Shown: positions 1 to 11,270 of the stretch, piece by piece
How the letters are laid out: the number at the start of each line of letters is the position of its first letter
Position numbering within the stretch: the stretch's first letter is position 1
Assembly: GCA_018287875.1 (NCBI GenBank)
Contig: JAGVVL010000002.1
Location: 8,432,001-8,496,000, forward strand
Length of the DNA: 64,000 nucleotides
DNA from: Nigrospora sphaerica
Lineage: Eukaryota > Ascomycota > Sordariomycetes > Amphisphaeriales > Apiosporaceae
Direction of reading: 5' to 3'
Translations under genes and position numbers: made by a program
Notes under the pieces: model-generated
Database searches by the model: none
The model's input: the letters and a program-made list of their open reading frames with translations, nothing else
What the model was told of the DNA's origin: nothing

Positions 1-830
1 TGCAAATAAGCGGATCTAGCAAGCGAATTAACGAGAGGATCTCCGAGTTCTCGTGAGGATCCCAGAGGCACACCGAAACTGGGCATATACCTAATACAAC
101 TTTGCCCTACGACAGGCCGTGTGTAAGACCCTCGACTTATCTCTAGTCGACGTCCCCGATATCTACTATACAGCTACAGGCGTCGCCGTCTGCCTAAGAA
201 ACAAAGAAACAAAGGAGATACTTCTCTGAAGGAAGGAAGAACTAGCACGAAGCCTCCGAGCTAACGTAGTCGAGGTCCTGGTCACGTGGGTTAACTATAT
301 GGTCCCCGGCTGCCCGATACGCCTTCCGAATATCTTCGGCGAGATATTCGAGACCGAAGCACTCTTACGAGATGAAGTTATTGCGTAAACCGGCGTCGAG
401 CCAGTAAGCGTGCGCTGGTCGCGATAAGAACCGATACCGGGGACAAACAAGAGATTATGCATTGTCTTGTTCCTATAGAAAGTCCTTCCGTTTCGGCTCT
501 TCGTAACGAGCGGGCTCGCCCGTTTAATCGAGAAGCGCACGCCTCCTAGTCGACACAACCCAGGATGCTAAGGATACCACCTGAGCCGAGTCTGCATACG
601 AACTGATAAATGCAAGAACTGCAGCGCCCAGCTCCCGGTAGGACATAACCACCTACAGCCGTGCCAGGAACGCCCACGATATGCGAACTGCTACAGGCCA
701 GCTCTAGCGAACTATAAGAACTGTCTGGCGAAGCCAGTGGTGAAGAAGGGCAAGTTAGTACACCCTATACGAAATGAGCTCGCTAAGATCCGCCAGATAG
801 GCAGCCTTCTTTATAAGACAGCCTAACCCT
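1..830 (+). pseudogene. LINE ORF1 (gag-like, zinc-knuckle) remnant, 5' partial
   Basis: ORF1 of such elements encodes an RNA-binding nucleocapsid-like protein. With stops ignored, one frame reads through a hydrophobic and Arg-rich region and then a cluster of Cys/His knuckles at about 590-765 (CIRTDKCKNC, HNHLQPCQ, CYRPALANYKNCLAKP). The cluster opens with GC-stop-GYH, where other elements have Trp. Several TAA/TAG stops show it is not translatable. The start is outside the window. Confidence 0.75.
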
Positions 831-1129
831 AAGGAACAAGCTAGGGAGATAACATATAAAAGGAATCTAGCCTAAGATTAGACACGCCTAATGTCGACAG
901 GAACACCGTCGATGTGGCTATAGAAGACCCGACTTACACACCCCCGGAAGCCCTAGGAAGACGACCTCAGCTTACCTAAGAGAACAAGACGAAGCGTAGC
1001 TAACGGAATATCCTATATATTAACTACCGCGTGCTCGATAGCATAGCTAGTGTGGACTATAAATAGGGCAAGCGATTGGACGCACTCGATACGCACTAAG
1101 TTAGGACGACAAGTCCTACAGGTGGCGTA

Positions 1130-4100
1130 GGCTAACGTGGGCAAATTGTCACCAGCCCACACGGCCTTACTACAGCAATGCTGGGAGGACTATATAGACG
1201 TGATTCTCGTGCAGGAGCCATCCGTTATAAACAACAGCAGGAACAGATTTAACTCGCACCCAAGCTATAGTGCTTACATCCCGGTCGACTACTGGGACAG
1301 CACTTCCACCTAGCCCTGGGTTATGATTTATGTCCGGAAAGACAGTAGGCTGAAGATAAGGTTAAAGAGGCCATAGAAGATTAAAGATCTCCTATAGCTC
1401 GAGATCGACCACTTCACCTTTATTAACATATACAGACCCTTAGACAAGCCACTAAGCTAGGCGACACGACTCCTCTTAGCCTTACAACCACCACCCAATT
1501 ATGTGGTCGCAGGGGACTTTAACGTATGGTACAACGCCTGGGACCCAGATATCCGACAAACCTAGAACGCGGGGCTCGAGATCCACAATTAGGCCGTCGC
1601 GAATAGACTTAGCTATATAGGAGAGATAGGAGTCCCGATAAACGTGGCGGGGTATACTATCGATTTAACATTCTCAAACATCCCTTTCGCTATAGCGGTG
1701 GTAGACTTTAAACTCCAAACAGGGGCAGACCACGAAACAATCCGAATCTCTATTCCAAGGAACGGTCGCATATTTAGGATACAGTATCGATACTCTATAC
1801 CGGAAAATAAGCTGAAAACCTTCGCTAGTATTATCGAACTAGGTCTGCAAAACTGCACACCACTCCCTCCGACACCTACGATAGACCAGCTGGACCTGCA
1901 GGCGACGGAGATCCTGAGCCTTTTATAGAAAGCGTTAGAAACGGTCGGGAAATAACTTATTAAAGACGGCTGTAACGTACCATAGTGGACCAACACCTAT
2001 CGGGAGGCCCGGGATGTATTCCGGCGAGCAAGAAGACATTGCCAAGGGGATTGGAGACACCTCGAAAAGCGAAAACATTTCCTCGCGGTAATAAGATAAG
2101 AGAAGCGGAGATACTGGCGGCAGCAAATCGACTCGATCTAGTTAGACGAAGACCTATATAAGGTGGTTCAATGGTATAAGCTATAGCCGGCTATTCCATC
2201 GCCCCCGCTCGTTATTAAGGACAAGACGATTGAAGACACGGAAGAGAAGGCACACGCCCTCCGTAAAGCCCTCCTAGAGCGGTTTACGGACGCCGAAGAC
2301 CTCGAGGGCGACCCTCTTAAGATCCCGATAATACCGCGGCGCGCCCTTCCCTGGGACACCTACATCTCTAGAGAGGAGCTAATAGCCGCTACGATTGCGG
2401 TGAAAAGCACCTCACCAGGAGTCGATGGCATCTCGGTAAGGCTACTTAAAGCATGCTGGCATGCCGTCTAAGAGCCGATACGATCCCTCTTCCAGGCCTG
2501 CTTACGGATTAGCCACCACCTACGCCTATTCCGAACAGCCGAGGTCGTGATGTTACAGAAACCGAACAAGAAAGACCTCTCAAACCCTCGCTTTTGGCGA
2601 CCAATCGCCCTCCTCTCTTGTCTTGGGAAAGGCCTCGAAAGGCTTGTCGCGAGGCGGATCGCTAATATAGCACTCCTATACAAGGTAGTCAGCCTATAAC
2701 AAGCGGGCGCCTTGCTAACACGAGCAGCTTCGGACCTCCTTACCTGCTTAACACACGAGATTAAACACTCCCTAGAGACTAGGCGTACAGCCTCGATTCT
2801 CACCTTGGATATGAAAGGCGTATTCGATGTAACGTTTAAGAAGCGGCTTATGCTCTGTATAAGACAACAGGGCTAGGCTATACCGCTAGTGAAGTTCGTG
2901 GGCTCCTTTATAAAAGAAAGATAAGTGCGGATTCGACTCGAGGATGTCATAACAGCACTATAGATAATCTAATGCGGTCTGCTATAAGGTTCCCCCACCT
3001 CCCCTATCCTCTTTCTCCTATATATCGCAGACATCCTGCTCGAGGACACAAGATACCGATTCGGATACGCGGATAATATATGCTTTTACTGAGAAAGCAA
3101 GTCCCTCTAGGAGAACGCACGACAGCTATCGAACGACCTAAACGACGTCCTAAACTGGGGCCGAGAAAACAAGGTCACGATCGACCCGGAGAAGAGCGAT
3201 CTGCTCCACTTTACATACGGAAAGAACCCGGAGGGACTTCCAAGCGTCTCGGTAAGAGACCACGGCCTTACGGTGCACGCCTTAAAGAAGCCCGTACGAT
3301 GGCTCGGCGTCTGGTTCGACCCGAAGCTTCGGTTCACGGAGCACGTGAAGAGGAAAGCGGTATAAGCGCGGAATGTCGTATGACACCTCCGGAGCCTAGC
3401 CAACACCTAGCGAGGCCCTCTGCTAAGAGCCCTCCGGAAAGCCATCTTTACCTGCGTTCTTCCTATTCTCACCTACAGGGCCGAGGTATGGTACGGGGGG
3501 CGCACGAAGACCCGAAAGATCGTTAGTAAAGAACGCAGTACGGAAATAGTAACCCGGTAAGAAGCGCATATAGATAAGATAGACCGGGTCTTAAGAGAAG
3601 CGATACAGGCTGTTCTACCTGTATAGAGGACAACGCCGACAGCCACGCTATATAGGGACGCAGGGGTCCTAACGGCACGAATCGCACTAAAAGCGGCGTT
3701 CTATCACTTCGGATAGCGGCTCCAGTCGGTGGACAAAGACCATATGCTAACAGCGCGAACGGCACTACGGCCCTACCCACCAGGCCGCTACTACGGCTCT
3801 CTACAGCCAGCACGGACCAGACTCCAGAGAGCAGCCAGACTCCTGCCTAGTTGTCCGCGGCTATAGTACCTCCTAAGGAGATACACACCGGTGCAGGAGC
3901 CGCCGAAAGACAAAAAGACAGCGGCGAAGGACTTTGCAGTATAGTAGTCGAAGCTTCCCGATACCCACCTTGTAGTCTTCTCAGACGGGTCGAAAGGACC
4001 TAACGGGGCTGTCGGCTAGGGCTTTGCTATCTATAGAGACAGACGGAAACTGTACCAAGATAAAGGACGACTGGGCTTTGCTGACGTCTTTAACGGAGAA

Positions 4101-4780
4101 GCCGTCAGAGCATAGCAAGGTCTACGTCGAGCTTATCGGGTGGACCCAGGCGCGACAATCCACGTCTGCTTAGATAATACGTCGGTTATTCGGGGCCTCA
4201 CGGGAAACGCGCCGAAAAGCTCACAAGAGGCCTTCCTCGCCTTCCAAGAGCTAGCAACGATTGCCGACGTCTATGTTCGATGGGTGTCAGGCCACGAAGG
4301 GATCCAAGGTAACGAGGAGGCCGACAGGCTTACGAAGGAAGGAGCAGCGCTGCTTATAAGCGCCCCTTCCTAGGCTACCTACGCGGGCGTAAAGAGACTC
4401 CGAAAGACGATTGTTAAGGACTAGTTCGCAAAGTGGTGGGAGGAAGCCTCCTAGGGCTGCAAACGCTACCGAAAACTTGGATTCACTATAGCAACTCTCA
4501 AGACACCAAAGGAGCTAGATCTCCCCAGACGAACACTCCACAACTTTCTTGCACTCCGGTTAGGGCACGGAGACTTCGACTGGTACCATAAGAAGTTACA
4601 ACATAGGCAGTACAATCGATACGCGTGCCGATTGCTACGAACACTAGAGCACCTAGTCTACTGCCGTAAAACGCGAAGGCACCGGGCCCGATAGCCAAAG
4701 TTCGACCCCGAACCGGAAACCTTACAAGCATACTAGCAAAGGCTGATACACAGCCCAGAGCAGTTTCAACTCTTTACTTC
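1130..4780 (+). pseudogene. LINE ORF2 remnant: endonuclease, reverse transcriptase, RNase H
   Basis: The polyprotein nicks target DNA and copies the element RNA. Visible motifs in order: endonuclease (ILVQEPSV near 1200, VAGDFNVWYNAWDP near 1510, TIDLTFSN near 1655, GADHETI near 1725); reverse transcriptase (RPIALLSCLGKGLERLV near 2600, LDMKGVFD near 2810, catalytic FGYADNI at 3060-3080, where the usual second Asp is Asn, matching a G-to-A change); RNase H (FSDGSKGPNGAVG near 3975, VCLDNT near 4165, SGHEGIQGNEEADRLTKEGAA near 4290). At least fifteen in-frame stops break it. The single reading frame is otherwise well kept, so decay was by point mutation rather than indels. Confidence 0.88.
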
Positions 4781-5030
4781 CTTAACAAAGTACTACGAGG
4801 ATATATGCCCACCATCGACAGGCAGTAGAGGTCACTCTACGTAAGGCAATAGCCACCCAGACAGAACCAGCGCCGGGAACAAACTCGCACGGAGGAGTGA
4901 TGGAGACGGCTAGACTAAAAGATTGCCATTGGGCTCGATATACGGGATATCTAGATATATAGATAGACTCTCGCACGCCAGATGCCCCCTGGGAGGCGGG
5001 ACATTGTCCCAACACGGCGATAAATACAAA

Positions 5031-5046
5031 GAAGAAGAAGAAGAAG
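5031..5046 (+). repeat. (GAA)n tail at the LINE 3' end
   Basis: Five GAA units plus one G directly follow the last LINE sequence. Short simple-repeat or A-rich tails are the usual 3' ends of LINEs made by target-primed reverse transcription. Confidence 0.6.
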
Positions 5047-5200
5047 ATGGGCTAACGCCTAACGACCTATTGTGAGATCAGTTACACGCATCCGCACCAT
5101 CGTCAACCCGTTACCCAGTCAAGCACCTTCAGCCAGTCAGTTACTCAGCGACCAGTGTTCAAGCAGACAGACGCTCTCTGTCCCTGATTGTACAAACCCT
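5047..5200. other. Junction between LINE and Copia remnants
   Basis: This stretch shows no coding motif. It has repeated CAGTCA/CAGTTA-like words (ACCCAGTCAAG, AGCCAGTCAGTTACTC, CAGCGACCAGTG). It does not match the 204-bp Copia LTR at 9778-9981, so it is not that element's 3' LTR. It may be host target DNA or a fragment of a third element. Confidence 0.35.
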
Positions 5201-5249
5201 ACGTCACGCAGTACTTAGGTATAGCGCTTCGTTACATAGAGGATGCTTC

Positions 5250-8200
5250 CGACGCGCTCCTAAAAAGCCTGAATCCTGTGCTTCGGAGCCACCCCCGAGT
5301 GCGTCTTAAGTGGCATTTACGGAAGCGGCGTTGCTAGGGTTCTCCCTTAGTGAAGATTAAAGCGTTTGGCGACCTTCTTGAGATAGGCGTCATGGTATAG
5401 CCAAAAGAGACCGTCTTATAGCTCGCGAACGACCCTAACACTAAGGTAGTAGTTGACTTCGCCTTGGTCCTTCAGCTTATACGCTCTTTTCAGTGCTTCA
5501 ATAAGTCTTAAGGCTTCGTCTCGCTTATTAAGCCTGTTACAAACAAGAAAGTTATCTATATAGAATATTATAAGGATGGTGCGCTCCTTATTGTAGTATA
5601 GGCATGGTTCCTTTAAAGAGGACCGAAGCCTGAGCTTCTCGAGGGTGCTTGAGAAGTCCCTGAACTATAGAAGAGGCGATTCTCGTAGCCTGTAAAGAGC
5701 CCCGAGAAGATATAGGACGTAGCCCTCTCTCTTATAGCCTGGTAAATACTCCACGTAGATAGGCTCTGTGTCCTTACTGAAAAGTGCGTTAAGAAAGGCG
5801 TTAACCATATCGAACTGTTGTACCTTATATCCGAAGCGCGCCACGATAGCTATCATGATCCTGAACGACCTGGCAGCTAGAGTAGCTGCGTAGGTGCTCT
5901 TAAGAGTGTTGACTATCTGCTTGTCGCCTTTAACGACGATCCTTGCCTTATATCGTAGGTGAACGTTATTCTCGTTATATTTGTCGGTGAAAACCCACTT
6001 TAAGGGCAGTGTGAAGAGGCCTGGCGTGCGATGTGCTGGTTTCTAGATCCCTATCTTGTCTGCCTTCTTAATCTCGAGCTTTATAGCGTTCCTGAAGTCC
6101 TCTCCCTTAGGATAAGTAGCTAATTTATATTAGGAGTGTAGTAGTGAAGATAGAGTTCTCCCTTCTTCTTTGGAATCGCTCTCTATTGCTCTTAATAACC
6201 GACACGCTATAAAGATACACGCGTGAACAGTCTTATAGAGAGAGTCCCCGTTTTAGAGGACATCTTTCCCTATGAGGAACGTCCCAAGGAGCGTATTAAG
6301 GTGATTAGTCTCCTATACTTATATCTCCTTAGGGGTGTATTGGACTGCTAGGAATAAGTTCTATGTCCCGTCCCTCCTAATCTTAACTCTCCCGCTCCTC
6401 CTTAGTACTGTATCTGCTGAGGGGGTTGGCTGTGCGCGAGGTCTGCGGACTCTCTAAGGCTGTTCCCTTTGAGGTCCCTCCGACTCTAGTAGAGCCACTG
6501 TGATCGAATCGAGGATCCGATCCTGGTCTGGTGTAGCCTTTAAGGGCGCTTCGTTAGCTATTCCCTGGCTTACACCTCCACTAGTCGCAGTTGATGGGAC
6601 TTGTGGATCGCTAGCACCTTCTCCTGTAGTCCTAGGTCCTGGTGTGGACTTAGGTATAAGGGGTACAGTATACGTATTCAGTCCGCCAGGCTTATAAGCA
6701 CCTGACGAGCTTTCAGGAGCGACATCCACCCCCGAGTTCTTATCGACTGGTCCCTTAGGAGCGTTGCCTTCCCCTAAGTTCCTAAGGTGAGCTTCTTAGG
6801 AGCTTTCGGGACGTAATGCTGTACCGACAATGTTATCTAGCTCCTCGAGCCTGTTTTAAAGCTGCAGTGTTTCATTTGTGAAGCCTGTCTCGCTTAAAGG
6901 GATGTCTCCTGGCTTAACCTGTAGGTACTTTAGCGCTTTAGGGTCCAGCCGTTTTAACTCTCCTCCCTTATAGAACTGCGTTTCGTTAAATATAATGTCT
7001 CGTGTTTGAATGACCTTGCTGTGCTTTGGTAACCAGATTCTATAGATATTGCTAGCGGTATAGCCTACTAGATATCCTATCTGTGCCCTGTTTTGAACCT
7101 TGAATGCTTTGCGGTCTGCCTTAGCGGCGCGTCTTTAATGAAGGGCGAAAGCCTTGCATCCGAAGACGTATATACCGCTCTAGTCCGGTTGGAGGTCTAC
7201 CTGAGCCTCTCGCAGCTCCTAAGGGCTGTAGTGCGTCTGATTAAGAGAGAACCATTCGTTTAGCACCTTATTAGGGCTTCGGAAGCGCTGCAACTAAGCT
7301 GGGCTCATGTTGATAAGCTTCGTTACAGCGGTGGTTAACTCTGGCTATAGCACCTTAAGGAGGCTGGTATACGATAGCATTTTCAGGGATCGAATAATTA
7401 TCTCCTAACCAGCTCTTTTAGGGCCTCTGTTCGGCTCGTGTGTGTATAGGGGTGAGGTCTAAATCTCTATCCCTTTAGAATCTGCCCAGTGCTTGTATTC
7501 GGTCATGCCGTTGATCGCTATCACGCCCTTCTCCCTGTCGTGCTTTAGAATATAGAGGTGAAGGTTGTAGCGTCTTAGGACATGCCTCTCGAAGCTTCTG
7601 ATAATCTTGAATAGCTGGGTATGGCTCTTCGAGGGCGTCGGAAAGGACCAAAGCTTGCCGCTGTAGTCGTCCTTCAGTACCAGTAGTTACTAGGAACCGT
7701 CGTATCCTCTAGGAAAGTCGAACAAGTCCTAGAGGACCTTAAAGAACAGTCTTGAGGCTCTTTCCGTAAGCCGTCGACTGACAACCTTACTAGCATACGC
7801 TAGTCTGCAGACCTCACAGGTCCCCATAGGTTCACTTACGATACTAATGTTCTTGCTTTGTTCTGGAAGTATCCTTAGAGCCGTCACACTAAGATATCCA
7901 GTCCTAGCATGCCACATAGCCTCTGAGTCCTTTCTTACTGCCGGTTTCTTAACCTGCACATAGCCTGTAAGGGCTCTTCTCACGACTATAAACGATCGAA
8001 TTGTTCCTAGCTATGCTGAGGGGGGTTGTGGAGCGATAGAGTAGGAGGAATAAAGGGGCTTGTATTCTATGAAAACTAGGTTGCCTATTTTTTGTAACTG
8101 CCGCACTATAGCACTATTCGTGAGCAAACCGACCTTTAATGTGCAGTCCTTACCGCAGTACTAGACACTTGCGTCGCATAGCAGGGACTCCGAGATGATA

Positions 8201-9606
8201 TTAATGTGGAAACCCTCGACTAAGTCCACGTTGCATAGCGTGAGGTCCAGCTTAACACCACTAACACTAAGGAGTGCCCCCTTAATGACGCGTGTGCCAG
8301 TGCCTGTGATACTAAAGGCCGAAGACCCGGCCTCCACTACCCTCCTAGGAGGTGCCGGAACGAAGGATCCCTCCTGAAGTATGGAGATATCGTTCACAAT
8401 GTGAGATGACCCGCAACTGTCGACAACTGTGGATTGCGATAGCGTGTGAGGGCCTGTAAGCGACGCTACTGCTAGGTTAATGTGCGTATCTATCTGGAAT
8501 AGCCTTGGATTAATGCTAACAGCTAAGACGTGACTTGTGAGTCCAGCCGAGGAGTTGTTAGTTTATCCTAGCTTGTCGAGCTTATTTTTAAGCGACTTCC
8601 ACTTGTTGTCCTTTAGGCGCTCGAGGATCTTCTTAACCTCCGACTATAGAATTAGGTTGAAGGCCCTACCGTCTTTAAGGGGGCCTGCAGAGCCCCTGAC
8701 GGTGTATTCCAGTTTTCTGCAATCTGTGGGCCTCCACTTATAAGGCTATCTTAGATTGTAAGGGCACTTTAACTTTCCGCTAACTAACGAGGAGTCTTAG
8801 TTTGCGATACCGGTTCCGCCTAGCGTTGCGAATAATCGTTGTTTAGCTCCTGGTAGCGTCCTAGAATTGACTTGCTCTATAAAGATAGCGCTTAGCTCGA
8901 TTAGCTTCAGGGGCTCTTTGCTAGTGACTTTATCTATAACGAAGTCGTTTAGTCGGTTCTGGGCCTACTAAGGAGCGAGTCGCTCCCCGATAGCCTTAAG
9001 GAATATTTTAGCGGCCAGGTTGCCCTCCATATCTAGTATCTTATAGTTCTTGGCTAGCGTATAGGCGGCTGTGAACTCCTGATGCTAGGCTTCTAGAGCT
9101 ACACCTCCTTTTAAAGCGCTTGCTAAGACTGCTTAATAGCGTTCGCGAACGGCTGTTTTAATAGAAGTGTCTGAAAGCTTGTACTACTTTTTTAGCTCTT
9201 TGAGGACGTTCTAAAGCGACTTCGTTATGTTTGGGCTTTCTTCGATTCGGCTATGAGCAGCCTAGAGATACTCCTTCTTAACTGTGCTCTTCACCCACTG
9301 ACTGATAGCGATGTAGTGGTGTTAGAGAGCGTTCCAGTTGTTAATCTTAGCTGAGTAAGTCCTGAGCTCGCGTGTATACATGCGATCTGCAGCGTCGAGA
9401 GCTTTCGTGTCTTCCGTGGCGCTCTCTGGAGGGGCTTTATAGCTAGGCATCTCTGGTGGATTCAGGAGGTATTCGGAGGTTGAGGCTTCAGGATCGATGT
9501 ATGTCCAAATGCGTCGTTCCTTAGCGGCCATGCGGAGCTCATTGTACCATTCAGGCCAGTCGTATCTCGTGACTAGAGCGACCCGTTGGATCCTGAAGTC
9601 GGCCAT
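5250..9606 (-). pseudogene. Copia gag-pol polyprotein remnant
   Basis: Gag begins MADFRIQRVALVTRYDWPEW at 9606, after which the frame is broken. The protease active site reads VVDSCGSSHIVND near 8430-8390, the Copia form of DSGAS. A gag-pre-integrase (MWHARTGYLSVTALRIL, then CEVC) lies at about 7915-7790. Integrase traces include GMTEYKHWADSKGIEI and THEPNRGPKRAG near 7530-7400. The reverse transcriptase has QQFDMVNAFLNA and IYVEYLPGY at 5830-5740 and a degenerate FYIDN box (usually YVDD) near 5550. It ends after a VGSILYVTKRYT-like stretch near 5220, before RNase H. Several in-frame stops prevent expression. Confidence 0.85.
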
Positions 9607-9766
9607 GGTGGACGTAGCTTGTCAGTCTAGCTGGACTGCTTAGGGGATTGAAAAGAGTTGGACGAGTTGGTAGGACAGTAAGAAAGGGAGATAGAAGGTG
9701 TTTGCCACGCTCTTCAGGCGTCCTGCGCAGCGTCTCTATTGTGAAGTAGAGGTATGCATGCAAGCC

Positions 9767-9777
9767 GGGCTCATAAC
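9767..9777 (-). other. Primer binding site matching the initiator tRNA-Met anticodon arm
   Basis: The - strand reads GTTATGAGCCC directly after the LTR end. It is complementary to the GGGCUCAUAAC anticodon arm of eukaryotic initiator tRNA-Met. Copia elements commonly prime from an internally cleaved half of this tRNA rather than from its 3' end, so this site also confirms the LTR boundary. Confidence 0.7.
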
Positions 9778-9981
9778 TGTCGCACTGAAGGAGGCGTGGG
9801 AAGCGAAAGGTTCAAGGTTATCCATTAGAAAGGACAAAAGAAAGTGCCAGAGATGGCAGACTATATACTCGTAGCTGGGGACCGCTCCCCACATGCTCCA
9901 TAGGACCTACTGCAGGTACCAGTAGCTCCTCACGTGATCTCAGGGGCGAAACTAGTGATAGCCTCATATTGCCACACTTCA
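9778..9981 (-). repeat. 5' LTR of the Copia element (204 bp)
   Basis: Read on the - strand it starts TGAAGTGTGGCAATATGAGG at 9981 and ends GCGACA at 9778, giving TG...CA ends. The primer binding site starts at the next base. A TATA-like AGTATATAG sits in its middle. The start is inferred from TG and length, because no second LTR remains for comparison. Confidence 0.6.
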
Positions 9982-10577
9982 CTTAGTGAGAGAGATGAGG
10001 TGAGGGAGTAGCTGGCGTCTAAAAAGAAACAGGGTCCCACGCTTGTTGAAACAAGCCTCTAGAACACGGCCTTCTTTCCCTATTAATTCTAATGTAGTGT
10101 GAGGAAAGCATGTAAATGGAGCGAACCCATCACATGCGCCCAAAACTTAAACCAATACTGGAGCTAGGACGAAACAAAAGCATCAGTTACTGTCCCATTG
10201 TTTTTTGATATTCTTAATGGCAAGCAACCACTTCCCCTTCCTTGTTTGCTCACAACACGGTCCCTCAAAGAGACATTAGAGTTTCATTCAATGGCTCGGG
10301 CTCCTTATTTCATTGTTCTTTTTCAATTTTTCCATCCATTGAAGGGTTTTGGGGTATATTGTTACCTGTGAACCCTGGGAAAAGCCATTGTGCTCTATCA
10401 GTCCTCTTCTGTATATATCATCCATCGTCTGCCATTGCAGGTTTCCTCCGTTTCGCCGTCATCAGAACACAAACCCCAGCACGGCCACGACCGGTTCCTC
10501 CCGCCCTTTGACCAGAGCTATCCTCCTCCCACCTCTGCCCGGAGTTATCTCGCCGCTCCGCTACCCCCAGCGGCAAG
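9982..10577. other. Spacer and probable 5' UTR of the 10578 gene
   Basis: Host sequence starts right after the LTR. The second half (10330-10570) is pyrimidine-rich, as in many fungal promoters and leaders, and leads into an ATG at 10578. No other gene is seen. Confidence 0.4.
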
Positions 10578-11270
10578 ATGAGCATGTACGAAAAGCTGCC
10601 CGAGGCCCAGAAGAGGGCGTACCACGTCGTGGACTACCTGAAGAAGCAGGGCTTCGATCCCGCTCTTCACGAGGTGTACAAGCACTGCGTGGCCTGGCCC
10701 GAGAACGCTTCGCACAGCCTCTACGACCAGCTGGGCCTTCCGGCGGACGGCTACCTCAAGCAGCCCGCCGAGTTCGGCAGGATGGAAACGGCGCTGGGGA
10801 AGTTCCGCCGGCTGGAACAGGAGCTGCTGCAGCGCAAGGGCGAGCAGGGCAAGCGAGACGCGGCTCACAAGCAGCGCGAGGCCGAGCTCGCCGAGCGCGA
10901 GGCCGCCCTCATGCAGAGAAAGGGCGAGCTGGACAAGCGGGAAGCGGCGCTCGAGCCGCGCGAGGCCGAGTGCGCCACGAAGCAGAAGAAGCTGCAGGAG
11001 GCGGAAAAGGCGGCCGCCGTGCGCGAGGCGAAACCGACGGAGCGCGACAAGAGGCTCGACAGCGCCAAGAAATCGATCCAGGTGCGATGGGAGGCTGAAT
11101 GCCCCTCCACTCCCTTTTCCGGCGACCCTTCGGCGCGCCCGTGGCAGCTCGACGCGCAGAGCCAGGGGCTCATCTGGTGCGGTGAGTGCAACATGCTCTT
11201 CACGCCCGAGCCGGGCAATCCCCGCTTCTGCCGGTTCCACCCGGGCGTGGAATGCAATCCGCTGTCATGA
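10578..11270 (+). CDS. Hypothetical coiled-coil protein with C-terminal Cys/His (zinc-like) motif
   Basis: A single-exon gene of 230 aa; family not recognised. Residues 1-70 form a compact region (MSMYEKLPEAQKRAYHVVDY...). Residues about 75-175 are a highly charged coiled coil built from repeated REAEL/REAAL heptads rich in Glu, Lys, Arg and Ala. The last 45 residues carry WCGECNMLF...RFCRFHPGVEC, a C-x2-C...C-x2-H arrangement that could bind one zinc ion and resembles short terminal knuckles in fungal hypothetical proteins. There is no signal peptide or membrane segment, so it is probably intracellular. GC is high and codon use is host-like, unlike the adjacent transposon. A second ATG lies two codons in. 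Alternative frames in the repeat are shadows. Confidence 0.75.
   Translation: MSMYEKLPEAQKRAYHVVDYLKKQGFDPALHEVYKHCVAWPENASHSLYDQLGLPADGYLKQPAEFGRMETALGKFRRLEQELLQRKGEQGKRDAAHKQREAELAEREAALMQRKGELDKREAALEPREAECATKQKKLQEAEKAAAVREAKPTERDKRLDSAKKSIQVRWEAECPSTPFSGDPSARPWQLDAQSQGLIWCGECNMLFTPEPGNPRFCRFHPGVECNPLS

Larger units (their letters stand above)
1..5046 (+). mobile_element. RIP-degenerated LINE (non-LTR retrotransposon, Tad1/I-like), 5' end cut by window
   Basis: In order the + strand shows a gag-like ORF1 with zinc knuckles, an apurinic-type endonuclease, a reverse transcriptase, an RNase H domain, a short 3' region and a (GAA)n tail at 5031-5046. This order is that of fungal Tad1/I-clade LINEs. 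No LTRs are seen. Reading frames are interrupted by many in-frame stops, mostly TAG, at positions where Trp or Gln is expected; C-to-T and G-to-A changes of the RIP kind give TAG from TGG or CAG. TpA is visibly enriched. The copy is dead. The true 5' end lies upstream of the window, and no target-site duplication can be assigned. Confidence 0.9.
5200..9981 (-). mobile_element. RIP-degenerated Ty1/Copia LTR retrotransposon, 3' truncated
   Basis: On the - strand the order is 5' LTR (9778-9981), primer binding site (9767-9777), gag start (ATG at 9606), aspartic protease, gag-pre-integrase, integrase and reverse transcriptase. Integrase before reverse transcriptase defines Ty1/Copia. The RNase H domain and 3' LTR are missing: coding similarity fades near 5200-5300, next to the LINE tail. 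Stops are scattered along the frame, mostly TAG at expected Trp/Gln positions, as in RIP. The element cannot move by itself. Confidence 0.88.

Noticed and set aside
5047..5200. Copia 3' LTR
   Set aside because: Sequence does not match the 5' LTR in either orientation.
10349..11240. Long open frames overlapping the coiled-coil gene on both strands
   Set aside because: They are shadows of the GC-rich heptad repeat.
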